Assembly (NCBI GenBank): GCA_024305405.1
Contig: JAKNDB010000085.1
Coordinates: 248,001-312,000, forward strand
Direction: 5' to 3'
Length of the DNA stretch: 64,000 bases
Source of the DNA: Dirofilaria immitis
Taxonomy: Eukaryota > Nematoda > Chromadorea > Rhabditida > Onchocercidae
Of the stretch, positions 35,349 through 55,572 are shown one piece after another. Position numbers and translations under genes: made by a program. The notes below the pieces were generated by a model that did not search any database, was not told the origin of the DNA, and saw only the letters and a list, made by a program, of their open reading frames with translations. The first letter of the stretch is position 1. Every line of letters starts with the position of its first letter.

Positions 35349-36892
35349 ACACTCACTTTTGCGTCAAATATAATTATCACGTTTAAAGTTTACGACCTGG
35401 AAGTCCATATCAGATGATATTACGAATTTAATTTGATATCAGATGACATTACATATATAATTAAACTATCGCTTCCTGGTAAATGCCGTGAACAATTGAA
35501 CAAAATACTAAAATCCTACGAAAACGCAAACCTCACACACCCATCTTTTCGCCATTCTCACACATATGCCGCCAATCCGATACTGTTTTCAACAATCATC
35601 TGCAAAAGAGAGTCGCCATGCAACAATTCATCTCTTTTGAAGAAATTTTATCAACTTATTTCTATTCTAGTTGATTGATTGCTTGTGATAGAAGAAACGA
35701 TAAAGGAAAAAAAAGAGCACGAAGAGTGTTAATAATATCTTATGATATCGATCTGTTCGGGTCATCTTCTATTATCCATTCTATTGATCGATTATCAATT
35801 AATGATTACATTTCGATCTTTCGATATCACATTCATTTCATTCCTACATCAATCATCAAAACAAGATATTCTTCAAAATCTTACTAAAAAAATATGAAAA
35901 ATTGTTAGTGAAAATTTTGCAGCGAGAATTTTGAAAACAATAAATTATCACTGATAATGTACACTTGATGATATGACTTGATATAATTTAACACAAAGAA
36001 GTTAATAATTATAGTAGAAATGAAATGAAATGTTTTAGGTAATAATTATTTAGAATTTTATTGATATTTTTAAACAATAAAGAAATGATTGAGGAAGAGA
36101 TTAAAAAAAAAAACATTAAGGAATTGAGAAGAAAAGATTCAGAAACTTTTTAGATTCCAATAAATTAGTTAAAGAAAAGATCGAGATCAAATTGTCCTGG
36201 ATAGGAATGTATCGAGAATAAAATAAAATAAATGTATTATCCGACAGTCGATATTAATATTATTGTTTCATGATCTTTCTACAGTATGGAAATTTAAATC
36301 TTACAATTTTAGAAACAACGAATGCTTCAAAATTAAACGATCATTCCAGTGAATTTGTCATTTGGTTCTATTATCAATGTTCATATTTATTTCTTTGATT
36401 GAGATTTAATTCGATATCTGATAATTTTAATCATTATCACTTTCTCTAATAGCTAGATATATTAGCACTATCTATCCTCGTATATTTTAAGTGATAAGCT
36501 TTAAATTTTAGTAAGTTAAAAATTATCACTCTTGAATCGTTTCATTCTAATGATAGAACGAAGATTTAACCTTCTACTGATCAATCTCGTTTGAATAACT
36601 GTGATCGGAAAAAGAAAAGAAATGAAAGAAGAAATATTTTTGATAATAATTTTAAAAATGGATTGATCAACGATATCAATAATAGATGATAATAATTCAG
36701 AGCAATTCAAAAATTGAAATCTAACAAAATCGATTATTTCTAAATGTTTGTTTTTTCGCTATTTATTGAAAAAAGTGAAAATGAATGAAAACATTTTCTA
36801 TTTACATTGTTGAAATTTGATTTGTGCTAGAAAAGCTTTATTTTTAGTTTTATGTTTTTAGTTTTGTGAAATAAAAGACGAATAAACATGGA
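35349..36892. other. intergenic, no gene seen
   Basis: AT-rich DNA upstream of spt-16 (the gene reads leftward). Any spt-16 promoter would lie at its left end. No exon is supported. Confidence 0.5.
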
Positions 36893-36971
36893 AAGATTCA
36901 CTCGAAGAGATTCAGTCGAAGAGATTCAGTCGAAGGGATTCACTCGAAGAGATTCAGTCGAAGGGATTCAT
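36893..36971 (+). repeat. 15-bp tandem repeat, about five copies
   Basis: Units follow GATTCAGTCGAAGAG or GATTCACTCGAAGGG, differing at two positions. Confidence 0.85.
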
Positions 36972-37188
36972 TATTTTGCAATAATCGATCACATTTAAAT
37001 ATCAGTGCAAATTTCATCTATTTCAATCGCAGCATATCTTTCATCAAATTGATAATAATGTCTTCGTCATTTTCCGTTACATACGATGATTAAATACCAG
37101 AGGTTTCTTGCGCTATGCATAATTTTTATTTATCAATAATGGAAGTGATATGTAGGATGCATACATATAATATTGTTATAGGTATTTT

Positions 37189-37720
37189 GATTCCTTTGAT
37201 AAACAAGGAATTTAAGTGTTCTGATTCCTTTGATAAACAAGAAATTTAAGTGTTCTGATTCCTTTGATAAACAAGAAATTTAAGTGTTCTGATTCCTTTG
37301 ATAAACAAGAAATTTAAGTGTTCTGATTCCTTTGATAAACAAGAAATTTAAGTGTTCTGATTCCTTTGATAAACAAGAAATTTAAGTGTTCTGATTCCTT
37401 TGATAAACAAGAAATTTAAGTGTTCTGATTCCTTTGATAAACAAGAAATTTAAGTGTTCTGATTCCTTTGATAAACAAGAAATTTAAGTGTTCTGATTCC
37501 TTTGATAAACAAGAAATTTAAGTGTTCTGATTCCTTTGATAAACAAGAAATTTAAGTGTTCTGATTCCTTTGATAAACAAGAAATTTAAGTGTTCTGATT
37601 CCTTTGATAAACAAGAAATTTAAGTGTTCTGATTCCTTTGATAAACAAGAAATTTAAGTGTTCTGATTCCTTTGATAAACAAGAAATTTAAGTGTTCTGA
37701 TTCTTCTGATAAACAAGATT
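37189..37720 (+). repeat. 34-bp tandem array, about 15.6 copies
   Basis: The unit starts GATTCCTTTGATAAAC and ends AATTTAAGTGTTCT. Start points fall every 34 bases from 37189 to 37699. The inner copies are identical; only the first (AAGGAA for AAGAAA) and the last partial one (TTCTTCTGAT) differ. No unique spacers, so this is not a CRISPR array. The near identity points to recent expansion or homogenisation. Confidence 0.95.
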
Positions 37721-40617
37721 GTGAATGAAAGCACTTGCAATGGATTCATCTCCTTTCTCTTTCATTCATCTTTTTCTAAAAAAAAATCTCTATAAAAGTT
37801 TATTTTTAACGGCTTTTGGCATTTCTAAATTGGCAAATATGCCATACTGTTTCTCTCCTACAAAGTTCAACAATGACGATAAGTCATAACTTTCTTCTCT
37901 TCGCCTATGTGACATTTCGATGTAATTTTATTTAACCTAATGACCTCTGATATGTGCAAAGAGAAGTTTAAAATTTGCAGCTGACATAATGAATGTCATA
38001 AATGAAGAAGACATACTAAACATTGTTTATATGAAAGTATTTTAGTATAATTACTGTAAATAATCGAATAATATTCGAAATTGAATTAATTTTTAATTAA
38101 ATAATTAATTTCTAAATTTTAGATTAAATAAATAATTAATTTCTAAATTTTAGCATAAAAATTTATATTCAAAATGATAGAATTTTATTAAATAAATTTT
38201 TATTACAAATTTATATTCTCATTTCGATAAATAATTCTTATAATTCTTCTCTTATCATTAAATGATATTTTAAATACAAACGATTGTTATATTATCAATT
38301 TGTATTCTAATATGATAACTTAGGTAATAAAACGTATTCTTTATATTTTCATGTTTTGCATTTCTATTTCCGCTTAAGCTTAACCAACATTGTCAAGGAT
38401 AATCAATCTGAAACTTTGGATAATTAAATTTGTAATATAATAAATTATTCTAACAGAACAATGAATTCAAGTTGATCAATCAATATATGATCTTCGATAT
38501 TATCCATTCTACTAATCCCGTGAATTTCATTTGATGAAATGTAGGATTCTTCTTCGAGCCACTCCGAAATCAATTCTGAGGTCCGTCGAAATTATCGCTT
38601 TTATTTGATGCAGCGCATAAATATGATAAATAATATGATTTACAATATTTTGATCTATAAATCAATATATCTCTAATACATTGATTCATACACGAATGTT
38701 TATATTTCCTTTTATCACGGAATCTTTTCGCGTTTATTCATGATAATTCAGATGTAACATAGGTAGAGATATTTATTTGTTCCTTCTAATCATTGTAATG
38801 CAATTGATTGAAGCAATGATCGGTGAATTAATTGTTTGGATAATATAAATCATATCATGAAGATTCCTAGCCAAATTTAAGCAATGCATTGGTGATATAA
38901 TGTTTGATCAGGTTGTATTTATGATTATTGATTATGAGATCAGAGAGATATGCTTAATTCACTGCTCATTTTATTGATTACTTATTTTTCCTTTATATTG
39001 ATTATCTTATATTCATTTAGGATATTGTTGTAAAGAGTATAACATACCTGTTATCATTGGCAAGTTTTGCTTTTCTAAATTACTGAATATTTCTTGTTAA
39101 ATGTTGCATAAAAATTTGTTACTGTGTATTGACGAAAAATCTTCAAGCGAGTAAATATTTTGAATCTATAAATCTTATCATCAGTGATTATCAATATTAT
39201 TGATAAAGCTATTCTTCTAGCAAAATACTAATTGCATAATATTTTGAATTATCAATTTCGCAATAAAGCGTCGAATATTCTGCATAAGGATATAAAAAGA
39301 AAAGATTCTTCATCAAATTTCAGAATCGAAGAATATCAATGTTTATCCGTTCAATCCTTATCACATTACTCGTATCACTTATCATTATTTTATTTATTTT
39401 TAATCAACTATACTTCAATCAGCTATCTCGTAATCATTTACATATGAAATTTTGTTCATCAAATAAAAAGTATATTGAATTATTGAAATTTGAGCAACTC
39501 ATTTCCAAAAGCCTTTAATAATAAATAAAATACAATTAATGTTAATAATGTGATTATTCGACTCATCAATCGAGATCAATTGTAATAACATTGATTAATA
39601 TATTTGATCACTCGACTCATCAATCGAGATCAATTGTAATAACATTGATTTCATTAAATGAATCGATAAAATATCAATGATAAAAGTAATATTAATACTA
39701 GCCTATTTGCATAACATAAATTATAATTGAATCTAAATCCTAATTATTTATATTAAAAAGAATTATTAATTAATGTAATTATAATCATGCAAAGATTATC
39801 ATTTGAAAAGCAAAATTCACTTATCATTATCACTTCACTGAGATTATCATCTGAAAAACAAAATTCACTTATCATTATCACTTCCTTTTCATATACTTTT
39901 ACAATTTCATTAAAGTGTTTGAATTCTTTTTTTTCAATACTACTTTAAGATTTGATGAATTTTATTAAAAAAAAAAATAAAATTAGCTACACTAGATACA
40001 TCCATCCATTTTCTCCATATCCAAATCATATCATTTATTATCACATATGCTTTCCACGTGAAATACTACTTTCAAACTGATAATATAATTATCTCTAAAT
40101 TGATCAATGTTCATTTCTTTTTCGCATAGGATGATTTTTGCAATGATATAAATAAGCATTTGCAAGGCGAGAAGGCAATATAATCCATATAATTCATTAT
40201 ATACTATTCTCGATTCTCGATATTTCTTGCTAGGTAGTAAGTGCTTCTCGTTAAATGACATTCTTCCTAAAATTAAATCAATGATAATTTTATCTTATCT
40301 CATCTTAGCAATTATAAAAAGTCTTTATCATATTATTTATTAGTATCAGAATTAAAATTTTAAGATTATTTTTTGACATAATGCAGGAAAAATATTCGAT
40401 GAGAATATTAATATAGTAGAATTACTAAAGAATATTGTTAATTATCAAAAATTAATTTTAAAAAAAGTTTTATTATAGAAAAGTTGAAAAGAAAAACTTC
40501 AATATTTTCCACTCAAAAAATATTTGTAGATAGTTCAATATCGAGTAGATTTTGTTACTAATTTTTAAAGAAATGATTTGTCGAGAAGAAGATCGTCTAT
40601 TATATAGTAAAATAAAA
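37721..40617. other. intergenic with small duplications
   Basis: No gene. A two-copy 54-bp duplication lies at about 39553-39653 (core CGACTCATCAATCGAGATC), and a two-copy ~47-bp duplication at about 39793-39887 (core AAAATTCACTTATCATTATC). Confidence 0.55.
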
Positions 40618-41030
40618 GAAGAATAGGGATTCAAAGATTGTCCGAAGAAGAGTAGAGATTTCCAAAGAATAATAGGAATTCAAAGATTGTTCAAAGAAAA
40701 ATAGGGATTCATAGAATATTCAAAGAAGAATAGGAATTCAAAGATTGTTCGACGAAGAATAGGGATTGTCCAATTCCTAATAATAGGGATTCAAAGATTG
40801 TTCAAAAAAGAATAGGGATTCAAAGATTGTCCGAAGAAGAACAGAGATTTCCAAAGAAGAATAGGGATTCATAGAATGTTCAAAGAATAATAGGAATTCA
40901 AAGGTTGTCCAAAGAACAATAGGAATTCAAAGGTTGTCCAAAGAATAATAGAGATTCATAGATTGTCCGAATAAAGAATAGGGATTCAAAGATTGTTCAA
41001 AAAAGAATAGGAATTCAAAGATTGTCCAAT
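40618..41030 (+). repeat. degenerate ~30-bp tandem array
   Basis: About 13 diverged units built on AGAATAGGGATTCAAAG plus ATTGTCCAAAGA or ATTGTTCAAAGA. Variation between copies is much higher than in the 34-bp array, so it is older or under less homogenisation. Confidence 0.8.
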
Positions 41031-41595
41031 ATGTGATGGAATGAGAATCGGAAGAAAATTCAAAATCAGAAATCATCCATCTATCCATCATCCATTCATC
41101 TAATCTAAATTCATATATTTCAACGAATTACTATGCAAAATTTAATGCAAATCCTTCCTTATTTGATAATTAAAATTCGAGAATTATTAGATGGCAAAAA
41201 AAAAAAAAAAAAAATTAAAGCAAATGATTGCCATAAATGATAAAAGAAAGGTCTGCAAGTACCTGATTATAATTGTTGATCAATGATCAGAATGCTCGTC
41301 TTTTCATTAGTGTATATCATGAATGTTGTTGATTTGATTTGTTTTTACGTTGCACTTCCAATTGTTTCTTCTATTTTAATTGTTTTCTTTTTTGTTAATA
41401 ACATTAATATAGCATATAAGCAAAGAGCCTTATCATTAAATGAGCCAAGAAAAAAAACAAAATAGAGGAAAAGAATAAACAATGAAAGAATGATAGGAAA
41501 ATGATGAAATTATTATATTGGATTAGTAGTCTGATCGAGAATTAAAATCATACTGTTTGGATAAAAGTCCAGTTTTACGATAAAATTTTTGCAAC

Positions 41596-42090
41596 TTCAT
41601 TCATCCATCCATCCATCCATCTATTCAGCCATCCATCCATCCATCCATCCATCTATCCATCTATCCATCTATCCATCTATCCATCTATCCATCCATCCAT
41701 CCATCCATCCATCCATCTATTCAGCCATCTATTCATTCATCTATTCAGCCATCCATCCATCCATCCATCCATCCATCCATCCATCCATCCATCCATCCAT
41801 CCATCCATCCATCCATCCATCCATCCATCCATCTATCCATCTATCCATCTATCCATCTATCCATCTATCCATCTGTCCATCCATCCATCTATCCATCTAT
41901 CCATCTATCCATCTATCCATCTATCCATCTATCCATCTATCCATCTATCTATCCATCCATCCATCCATCTATCCAAAATCTATCCGTCCATCTATCTAAT
42001 CTATCCATCCATCTATCCAATCCTATTCATCCATTCATTCATTCATTCATTCATTCATTCATCCATTCATCCAACTCTCTATCTATCTTG
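41596..42090 (+). repeat. TCCA/TCTA tetranucleotide microsatellite array
   Basis: Nearly 500 bases of CATC-type tetramers, with blocks of ATCC alternating with blocks of CCATCTAT and short CAGCCAT interruptions. The open frame through it (Ser-Ile-His-Pro repeats) follows from the repeat and is not a gene. Confidence 0.95.
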
Positions 42091-43663
42091 TTTAGCAATA
42101 ACAGTAGCACGAGACTGGACTGATAGTTTTGCGATATCGTAAATAGATGAATGTCCAAAGCATAGACATGTCACCTTGCATTATTCCATTGCAATAATCA
42201 TACCATAAATATATTTTCGATTTTATATTTTAATCAGTAACAATTTCCCAAACTCAATAAATTCTATCTAATTTTGATTACTGTAATTTTTAAATTACAA
42301 ATAAATTGATTGGTCGTTACTTGTCATTTTCGCATTATTGATTATTTATAATTAATTAATTTATTATTCACTGAGTTGAACTGGCCGAATTAAGTTCACC
42401 TAATCGATCCATTGATCAATCTCGACCGTTCATAGAGTTCAACTGATTAAGTTGAATCCAGGTGATCGATCGATTGATCAATTTTGATTGTTCATGTGCA
42501 ATGAAAATAATTCAATTTCATCTTTCTTTCTTTTAAATAGACAATACACACCTTTTTTTTAATTCTCTCATTTCTTCCGATGATCTTTGATGTTTTAATT
42601 TGTTTGAATTACATGTAAATATAATTGAAATTTATATTATGCTCTGAATAAAAAAAATGTTGAAAGGAGAAGAAAAAGGTCAGTAAAAGGTTAAAAGGTT
42701 ATAGGCCATTTCCTTTGCTTCCTAAGCTCATTATTTCCCGTTTTCCCGCTTTTTTTTCCTTCCTTCCTCCTTCTATCCTTTCTATTTTCCTCATTTAAAT
42801 TGATCATATCCAATATTCATATTATATAATAGCATTTCGAGATTATCTGTCTTTCATGTATGCGGGAAATTGTTTTCGAGATTGCCTGTCTTGCATGTAT
42901 GCGGGAAATTGATTCATACCTTGAAAATCTAATATCTTTCGAGCATTTCCATCCAGGAAATATTTTGAATTTTGGGATGGGAATTTGAAGATATATATGT
43001 TCAAGCATTAGTATGAACGTAAGAAGTTTATCATCATTTTACTTCGTTTTTAAGCTTTATTTTAGCAGTTGCCAATTCTCGACCTCTCGAAAACGGGATT
43101 TTTATTAGAAAGACCTGTGGGAGTAAATTGTAGAAGAATGATAACCTTTGCTCTTTGCACACAACAATCATCATCATTGATTATCTACATTTTCTTGCTT
43201 ATTTTCCAATAATCGCTATATTCTTTTTCTTTTTTTTTTTTGCAATTTGACTTATCAAAACGATCATCGGATCTCTATGAATAAGCGAATAATTTTGATA
43301 ACGATCATTTCTATATTGAACATTCGATAGATTTATTTTCCATATCTATGCATTTCATATTATGAAGATAAAGATTAACTGATAGCTGCTTACGCTGTAT
43401 CAATGATTTAGTCGAGAAAATAGTTAAATATTTTTTTTTTTTAATCGAGAATTCTTCACAATGATGTATTAATAATTATTTCTATTCCAGGCTATTTTCA
43501 ATGAAGAATTAGAAGAGTATAATTATATTAAATTTATGAAGTTTGATTTTCGATGAATATGTTTGTTCATTTTTGCTCATTAATCTTTGAAAAGTACAAT
43601 TATCTTCTTTTGCTTAACTACAAAATATATATTTCATTGCTTTGCAATTTTTTTTTTTTTTGA
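42091..43663. other. intergenic, no gene seen
   Basis: AT-rich. A two-copy ~47-bp duplication lies at about 42835-42912 (shared CATGTATGCGGGAAATTG). Confidence 0.5.
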
Positions 43664-45705
43664 AATAGATAATTTATCTTATCTTATCATTTGGTTGATT
43701 CTTGATTTTCAATTCTTTTTTTCTTCTTTATTCTCGAATAATTTGAATAATTTATATATGGAAGCTATAATTTTGAAAAATAGACGATTTATCTTATCTT
43801 ATCATTTGGTTGATTCTTGATTTTCAATTCTTTTTTCTTCTTTATTCTCGAATAATTTGAAAAATTTATATGTGAAAGCTATAATTTTGAAAAATAGACG
43901 ATTTATCTTATCTTATCATTTGGTTGATTCTTGATTTTCAATTCTTTTTTCTTCTTTATTCTCGAATAATTTGAATAATTTATATATGGAAGCTATAATT
44001 TTGAAAAATAGACGATTTATCTTATCTTATCATTTGGTTGATTCTTGATTTTCAATTCTTTTTTCTTCTTTATTCTCGAATAATTTGAAAAATTTATATG
44101 TGAAAGCTATAATTTTGAAAAATAGACGATTTATCTTATCTTATCATTTGGTTGATTCTTGATTTTCAATTCTTTTTTCTTCTTTATTCTCGAATAATTT
44201 GAATAATTTATATATGGAAGCTATAATTTTGAAAAATAGACGATTTATCTTATCTTATCATTTGGTTGATTCTTGATTTTCAATTCTTTTTTCTTCTTTA
44301 TTCTCGAATAATTTGAATAATTTATATATGGAAGCTATAATTTTGAAAAATAGACGATTTATCTTATCTTATCATTTGGTTGATTCTTGATTTTCAATTC
44401 TTTTTTCTTCTTTATTCTCGAATAATTTGAATAATTTATATATGGAAGCTATAATTTTGAAAAATAGACGATTTATCTTATCTTATCATTTGGTTGATTC
44501 TTGATTTTCAATTCTTTTTTCTTCTTTATTCTCGAATAATTTGAATAATTTATATGTGAAAGCTATAATTTTGAAAAATAGACGATTTATCTTATCTTAT
44601 CATTTGGTTGATTCTCGATTTTCAATTCTTTTTTCTTCTTTATTCTCGAATAATTTGAATAATTTATATATGGAAGCTATAATTTTGAAAAATAGACGAT
44701 TTATCTTATCTTATCATTTGGTTGATTCTTGATTTTCAATTCTTTTTTCTTCTTTATTCTCGAATAATTTGAATAATTTATATATGGAAGCTATAATTTT
44801 GAAAAATAGACGATTTATCTTATCTTATCATTTGGTTGATTCTTGATTTTCAATTCTTTTTTTCTTCTTTATTCTCGAATAATTTGAAAAATTTATATGT
44901 GAAAGCTATAATTTTGAAAAATAGACGATTTATCTTATCTTATCATTTGGTTGATTCTTGATTTTCAATTCTTTTTTCTTCTTTATTCTCGAATAATTTG
45001 AATAATTTATATATGGAAGCTATAATTTTGAAAAATAGACGATTTATCTTATCTTATCATTTGGTTGATTCTTGATTTTCAATTCTTTTTTTCTTCTTTA
45101 TTCTCGAATAATTTGAAAAATTTATATGTGAAAGCTATAATTTTGAAAAATAGACGATTTATCTTATCTTATCATTTGGTTGATTCTCGATTTTCAATTC
45201 TTTTTTCTTCTTTATTCTCGAATAATTTGAATAATTTATATATGGAAGCTATAATTTTGAAAAATAGACGATTTATCTTATCTTATCATTTGGTTGATTC
45301 TCGATTTTCAATTCTTTTTTCTTCTCTATTCTCGAATAATTTGAATAATTTATATATGGAAGCTATAATTTTGAAAAATAGACGATTTATCTTATCTTAT
45401 CATTTGGTTGATTCTCGATTTTCAATTCTTTTTTCTTCTTTATTCTCGAATAATTTGAATAATTTATATATGGAAGCTATAATTTTGAAAAATAGACGAT
45501 TTATCTTATTTTATCATTTGGTTGATTCTTGATTTTCAATTCTTTTTTCTTCTTTATTCTCGAATAATTTGAATAATTTATATGTGAAAGCTATAATTTT
45601 GAAAAATAGACGATTTATCTTATCTTATCATTTGGTTGATTCTCGATTTTCAATTCCTTTTTCCTCTTTATTCTCGAATAATTTGAATAATTTATATGTG
45701 AAGGT
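43664..45705 (+). repeat. 114-bp satellite, about 18 copies
   Basis: The unit runs from AGCTATAATTTTGAAAAAT through ATTTGGTTGATTC and CTTTATTCTCGAATAATTTG. Two main variants occur at the junction: GAATAATTTATATATGGA and GAAAAATTTATATGTGAA. They alternate in the left half and at about 44.8-45.1 kb, giving a 228-bp higher-order period there. 114 is a multiple of three, so long frames appear, but most copies have a TGA (TTCTTGATT) and some carry an extra T in the T run. Protein coding is therefore not supported. Confidence 0.95.
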
Positions 45706-46447
45706 TAAATGAATTGGTTCTAAATAATCGTTTTTCAATTTATTTATTATAAGACAAATAAGCTTATTGTATTAATAAAATAAATAAGCTTATTGTATTA
45801 GCAAATTAAATTCTTTGCAATATTTCTTTACCATTTTTGTTTATTTCATCCTATTTCAAATTTATTTATTATTAAAAATCATCTTATATTAATATTTTAT
45901 ATACCGCATATTTGGAAAAAAAGTGCCAAGAATGAAATATTGGCAAATAATATCGGGCCATTTAACAAAAACAATGAAGTCGCTAGAACATTGCGACGAC
46001 AATTTAACATCGATTAAAAGAAAATAGCGAAAATCGTTGATATGATGCTTTCATACGAAATGGTAAAAAAACAAAATTTCTTTTCTGAATTATATCGCAA
46101 AAAAAAATTTAACAAATAGTTGCTTACTACACGTCTAATAATTGAAAATAAAGTACACGTAAAAATGACAGATATGACGTAAAAAACGTTAACGTTTATT
46201 TTTTACAATTAACAATAACAATGTTAATCGAAAAAAAACAAAACCTTACAGGTAAACTGATAAAATCATTTATACGGTTGCTACGATTATCATACACGTA
46301 ACGTATAATTTCAGGCTATGAAGAATTTTCAAAAAAACTAGCAAAATTTGCCTTATATGAAATGTACCATAAAATATTATTTCATATGTTAGCGAGCAAA
46401 TAGTAGTCGTACGAGTTGACCTGAAAATTATCAGAAACATTTGCTTA
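45706..46447. other. intergenic upstream of the sulfatase gene
   Basis: AT-rich, with a two-copy AATAAGCTTATTGTATTA motif at 45759-45800. The sulfatase promoter or outron would lie here. No clear promoter motif is visible. Confidence 0.5.
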
Positions 46448-46458
46448 AAGAATTTCAG
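46448..46458 (+). other. probable trans-splice acceptor of the sulfatase gene
   Basis: AAGAATTTCAG ends 57 bases before the ATG at 46516. The leader between them is purine-rich. Confidence 0.5.
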
Positions 46459-46515
46459 GTGGAATAACAAAAAAAAAGAAAAAAAAGAAAGAAAGACGAG
46501 TAACAAAGTGTAAGA

Positions 46516-50826
<4,311 letters not shown>

Positions 50827-53095
50827 CAATAGCAACAGTACACTGATGATAAATAAGTAAGTTTCAATAAGTGATGAAGATATTTTTATCGGGTAATTGA
50901 TCGTTGATAATCTAAATAAGGATGCTAAAATATATTTAAACGATGATATCCATATTGCTATTACTATCCAAGAAACTTTAGCTTAATGTTAAAAAATTTT
51001 AAATTAATTTGTTGATGAATTCTAATGGAATTTTTTTTTAAAAAAACTTTTCAGGTTGAATATAATAAGTAAAATATTTCCTTTTTCAACCTTTTTTTTT
51101 ATTTTTATTTTCCCCTAATTAATCGATTTGAAAAACTTTACAGAATTGCTTGCTGAAATCATTTTCATAAAATGAGTAATGGAATTGAGAAAATAAGCAA
51201 TTAAAGAGGTAAAATTAGAATGAAAAGAATATCTATCGAAGATCAAGCTGCTCAATTTGGTTTGGAATCAAACTTTTCATTCTTCGAGATCATTTATAAA
51301 AGAAATTTTGCATAAATCATTATGAATCATTTCTTCTATCATTCCATCCTATTTATTTTGTAATGCAATGATTTCAATTTCATACCAATTCTTTCCTTCA
51401 TTTCTTGGTCAGTGATTCTTTTTTGTTTGTTTGTTTTTTTTTTGTTTTATTTTGTTTTGAAGAAAATATGCTGAAAAAAATGAATGTTTAATTTGAATAT
51501 ATTAAGCGATTCTCTGAGCGATTGTATTTTTCCGAGAGATTCTGAATCCTGAATTTCTTCAATGAAAATAATAAAATTATATTTCGAATTAATTTATAAA
51601 ATTTATTTCAACCTATGATTTAAGCTTCAACCTCAGAATTTGCTAATTGATTGTAAATTTTAGACTTAGAAAATTTAGAAAGACTTAGAAATTTTCCTCT
51701 TTCTAATATTTAAATAATTTCTAAAATTTATGCTATAATTAAATCAGTTAATAATCATTGAATCTATACTTGATCATCTAACAAGAATTCCTCATCAGTA
51801 CGATCATTTTTGCATTTCAAGGATTTGAATATTTAAATGCTTTTGCTTACATTGATCATTAATTTTAACAACTCCTCCGATTGTTAAACAAAGAAATCAG
51901 AGTACGTTTCTTTTAATATTATTTGAAAGTTGATGATAATCCTCGATAAATCAATGGATAACGTTGATAATAAATGATGTTGATGATAACGGTGGTGACG
52001 ATGATAATATAATAATGATAGTGATAACGATGATAATAATAATGATAATGATGTTGTTGATGATAATTATGATAATGATGCTGATGGTGATCTTATTTTA
52101 TGATATATTCTTAGTACAAATATTCAAAGTAAATTATTGCTTATCTTTTCGGGCGAAATTTAATTTAAAAAAAAAAAGAAATTGTCGAAATAAAAATTAA
52201 AAAAATAAGTCTAAAGAATATGCAATATCAATAGATATTATAAAATGATAAATGAAAAGTATTAAATTAATCTTCCCTTATCACATGTATCTTTTAAATT
52301 AATCACTCCTTATCACATGCATCTTTTAAATTAATCACTCCTTATCACATGTATCTTTTAAAAATAAACAATCTATGAACTATAATGATAGGCTAAAAAA
52401 TAAAAATAAATGATAGAATATGAAGGAATATTTGAAATGATAATAAAGACAAGAAGACAACTGAAATTGTTACTTCAAATATAGACTATCTTCAGAGATA
52501 CTGAAATTATGAATGAATGAAAGAAGCGAGACGTACTTTTTTCATTCGGATATTATAATCGGTATCAAAGAAGATTCTCGGAATCAATGATAAAAGATTA
52601 AAATAGAAAAGTCTTATATGATAATATGTTACACAATGAAAATTTTTCTACAGAATGCTTCTTAGCTATTCGTAATTCACTTTTTCCAATTATACACATG
52701 AACTAATTGAACTCATATAATAACATGTATTAATTGTTCATAGGCTACATTCTATCATAATATAGGCTTGTAGCCAATTCCAATATTTAGGCCTTATAGC
52801 CCTCCAACATCTGATTGATGCTTCCACCTTCTAAAATAATCATCTATTGATGATTAATTTATTAATTACAATAGTTTCATTTTCTGAACCTTTTTTTTTC
52901 ATAGCGAGATACTTTAATCAGTAGTGGACCGTTTTACTTTTTTACGTTCCACTTTTTTCTCATTTTTTCAAATACGAAAATGGTAATCGATTCATTGATG
53001 ATGGCTGTTGCATTTTTGACTAGAGGTAGTGGGTTTGAAATCAAATGAGTATTCTCAACTAAGGAATTTTAAATAAGTTAAGGCAATTATTTTAT
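50827..53095. other. intergenic with simple repeats
   Basis: No gene supported. A degenerate GAT-triplet repeat lies at about 51935-52095 and a three-copy ~37-bp repeat at about 52270-52360 (core TTATCACATGTATCTTTTAAA). Confidence 0.5.
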
Positions 53096-53106
53096 GTATT
53101 TTTTAG
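53096..53106 (+). other. probable trans-splice acceptor of rpe
   Basis: GTATTTTTTAG ends 32 bases before the ATG at 53139. It removes the upstream in-frame ATG at 53094, which supports the later start. Confidence 0.55.
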
Positions 53107-53138
53107 CAAAATTATTGTGTGGAATTTTGTTCGAGAAA

Positions 53139-55572
<2,434 letters not shown>

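Noticed and set aside
37189..37720. CRISPR-like regular array
   Set aside because: Units are contiguous with no unique spacers, and the genome is eukaryotic.
41589..41999. 136-codon frame of Ser-Ile-His-Pro-type repeats
   Set aside because: It is the translation of a tetranucleotide microsatellite, with no splice context or non-repeat sequence.
45065..45532. 155-codon frame with four 38-residue repeats
   Set aside because: It is four units of the 114-bp satellite. Most other copies have an in-frame TGA, and T-run length varies.
53094..53138. Earlier in-frame ATG of rpe giving a hydrophobic extension
   Set aside because: A strong acceptor (TTTTTTAG at 53099-53106) lies between it and the family-typical start, so the ATG would be removed.
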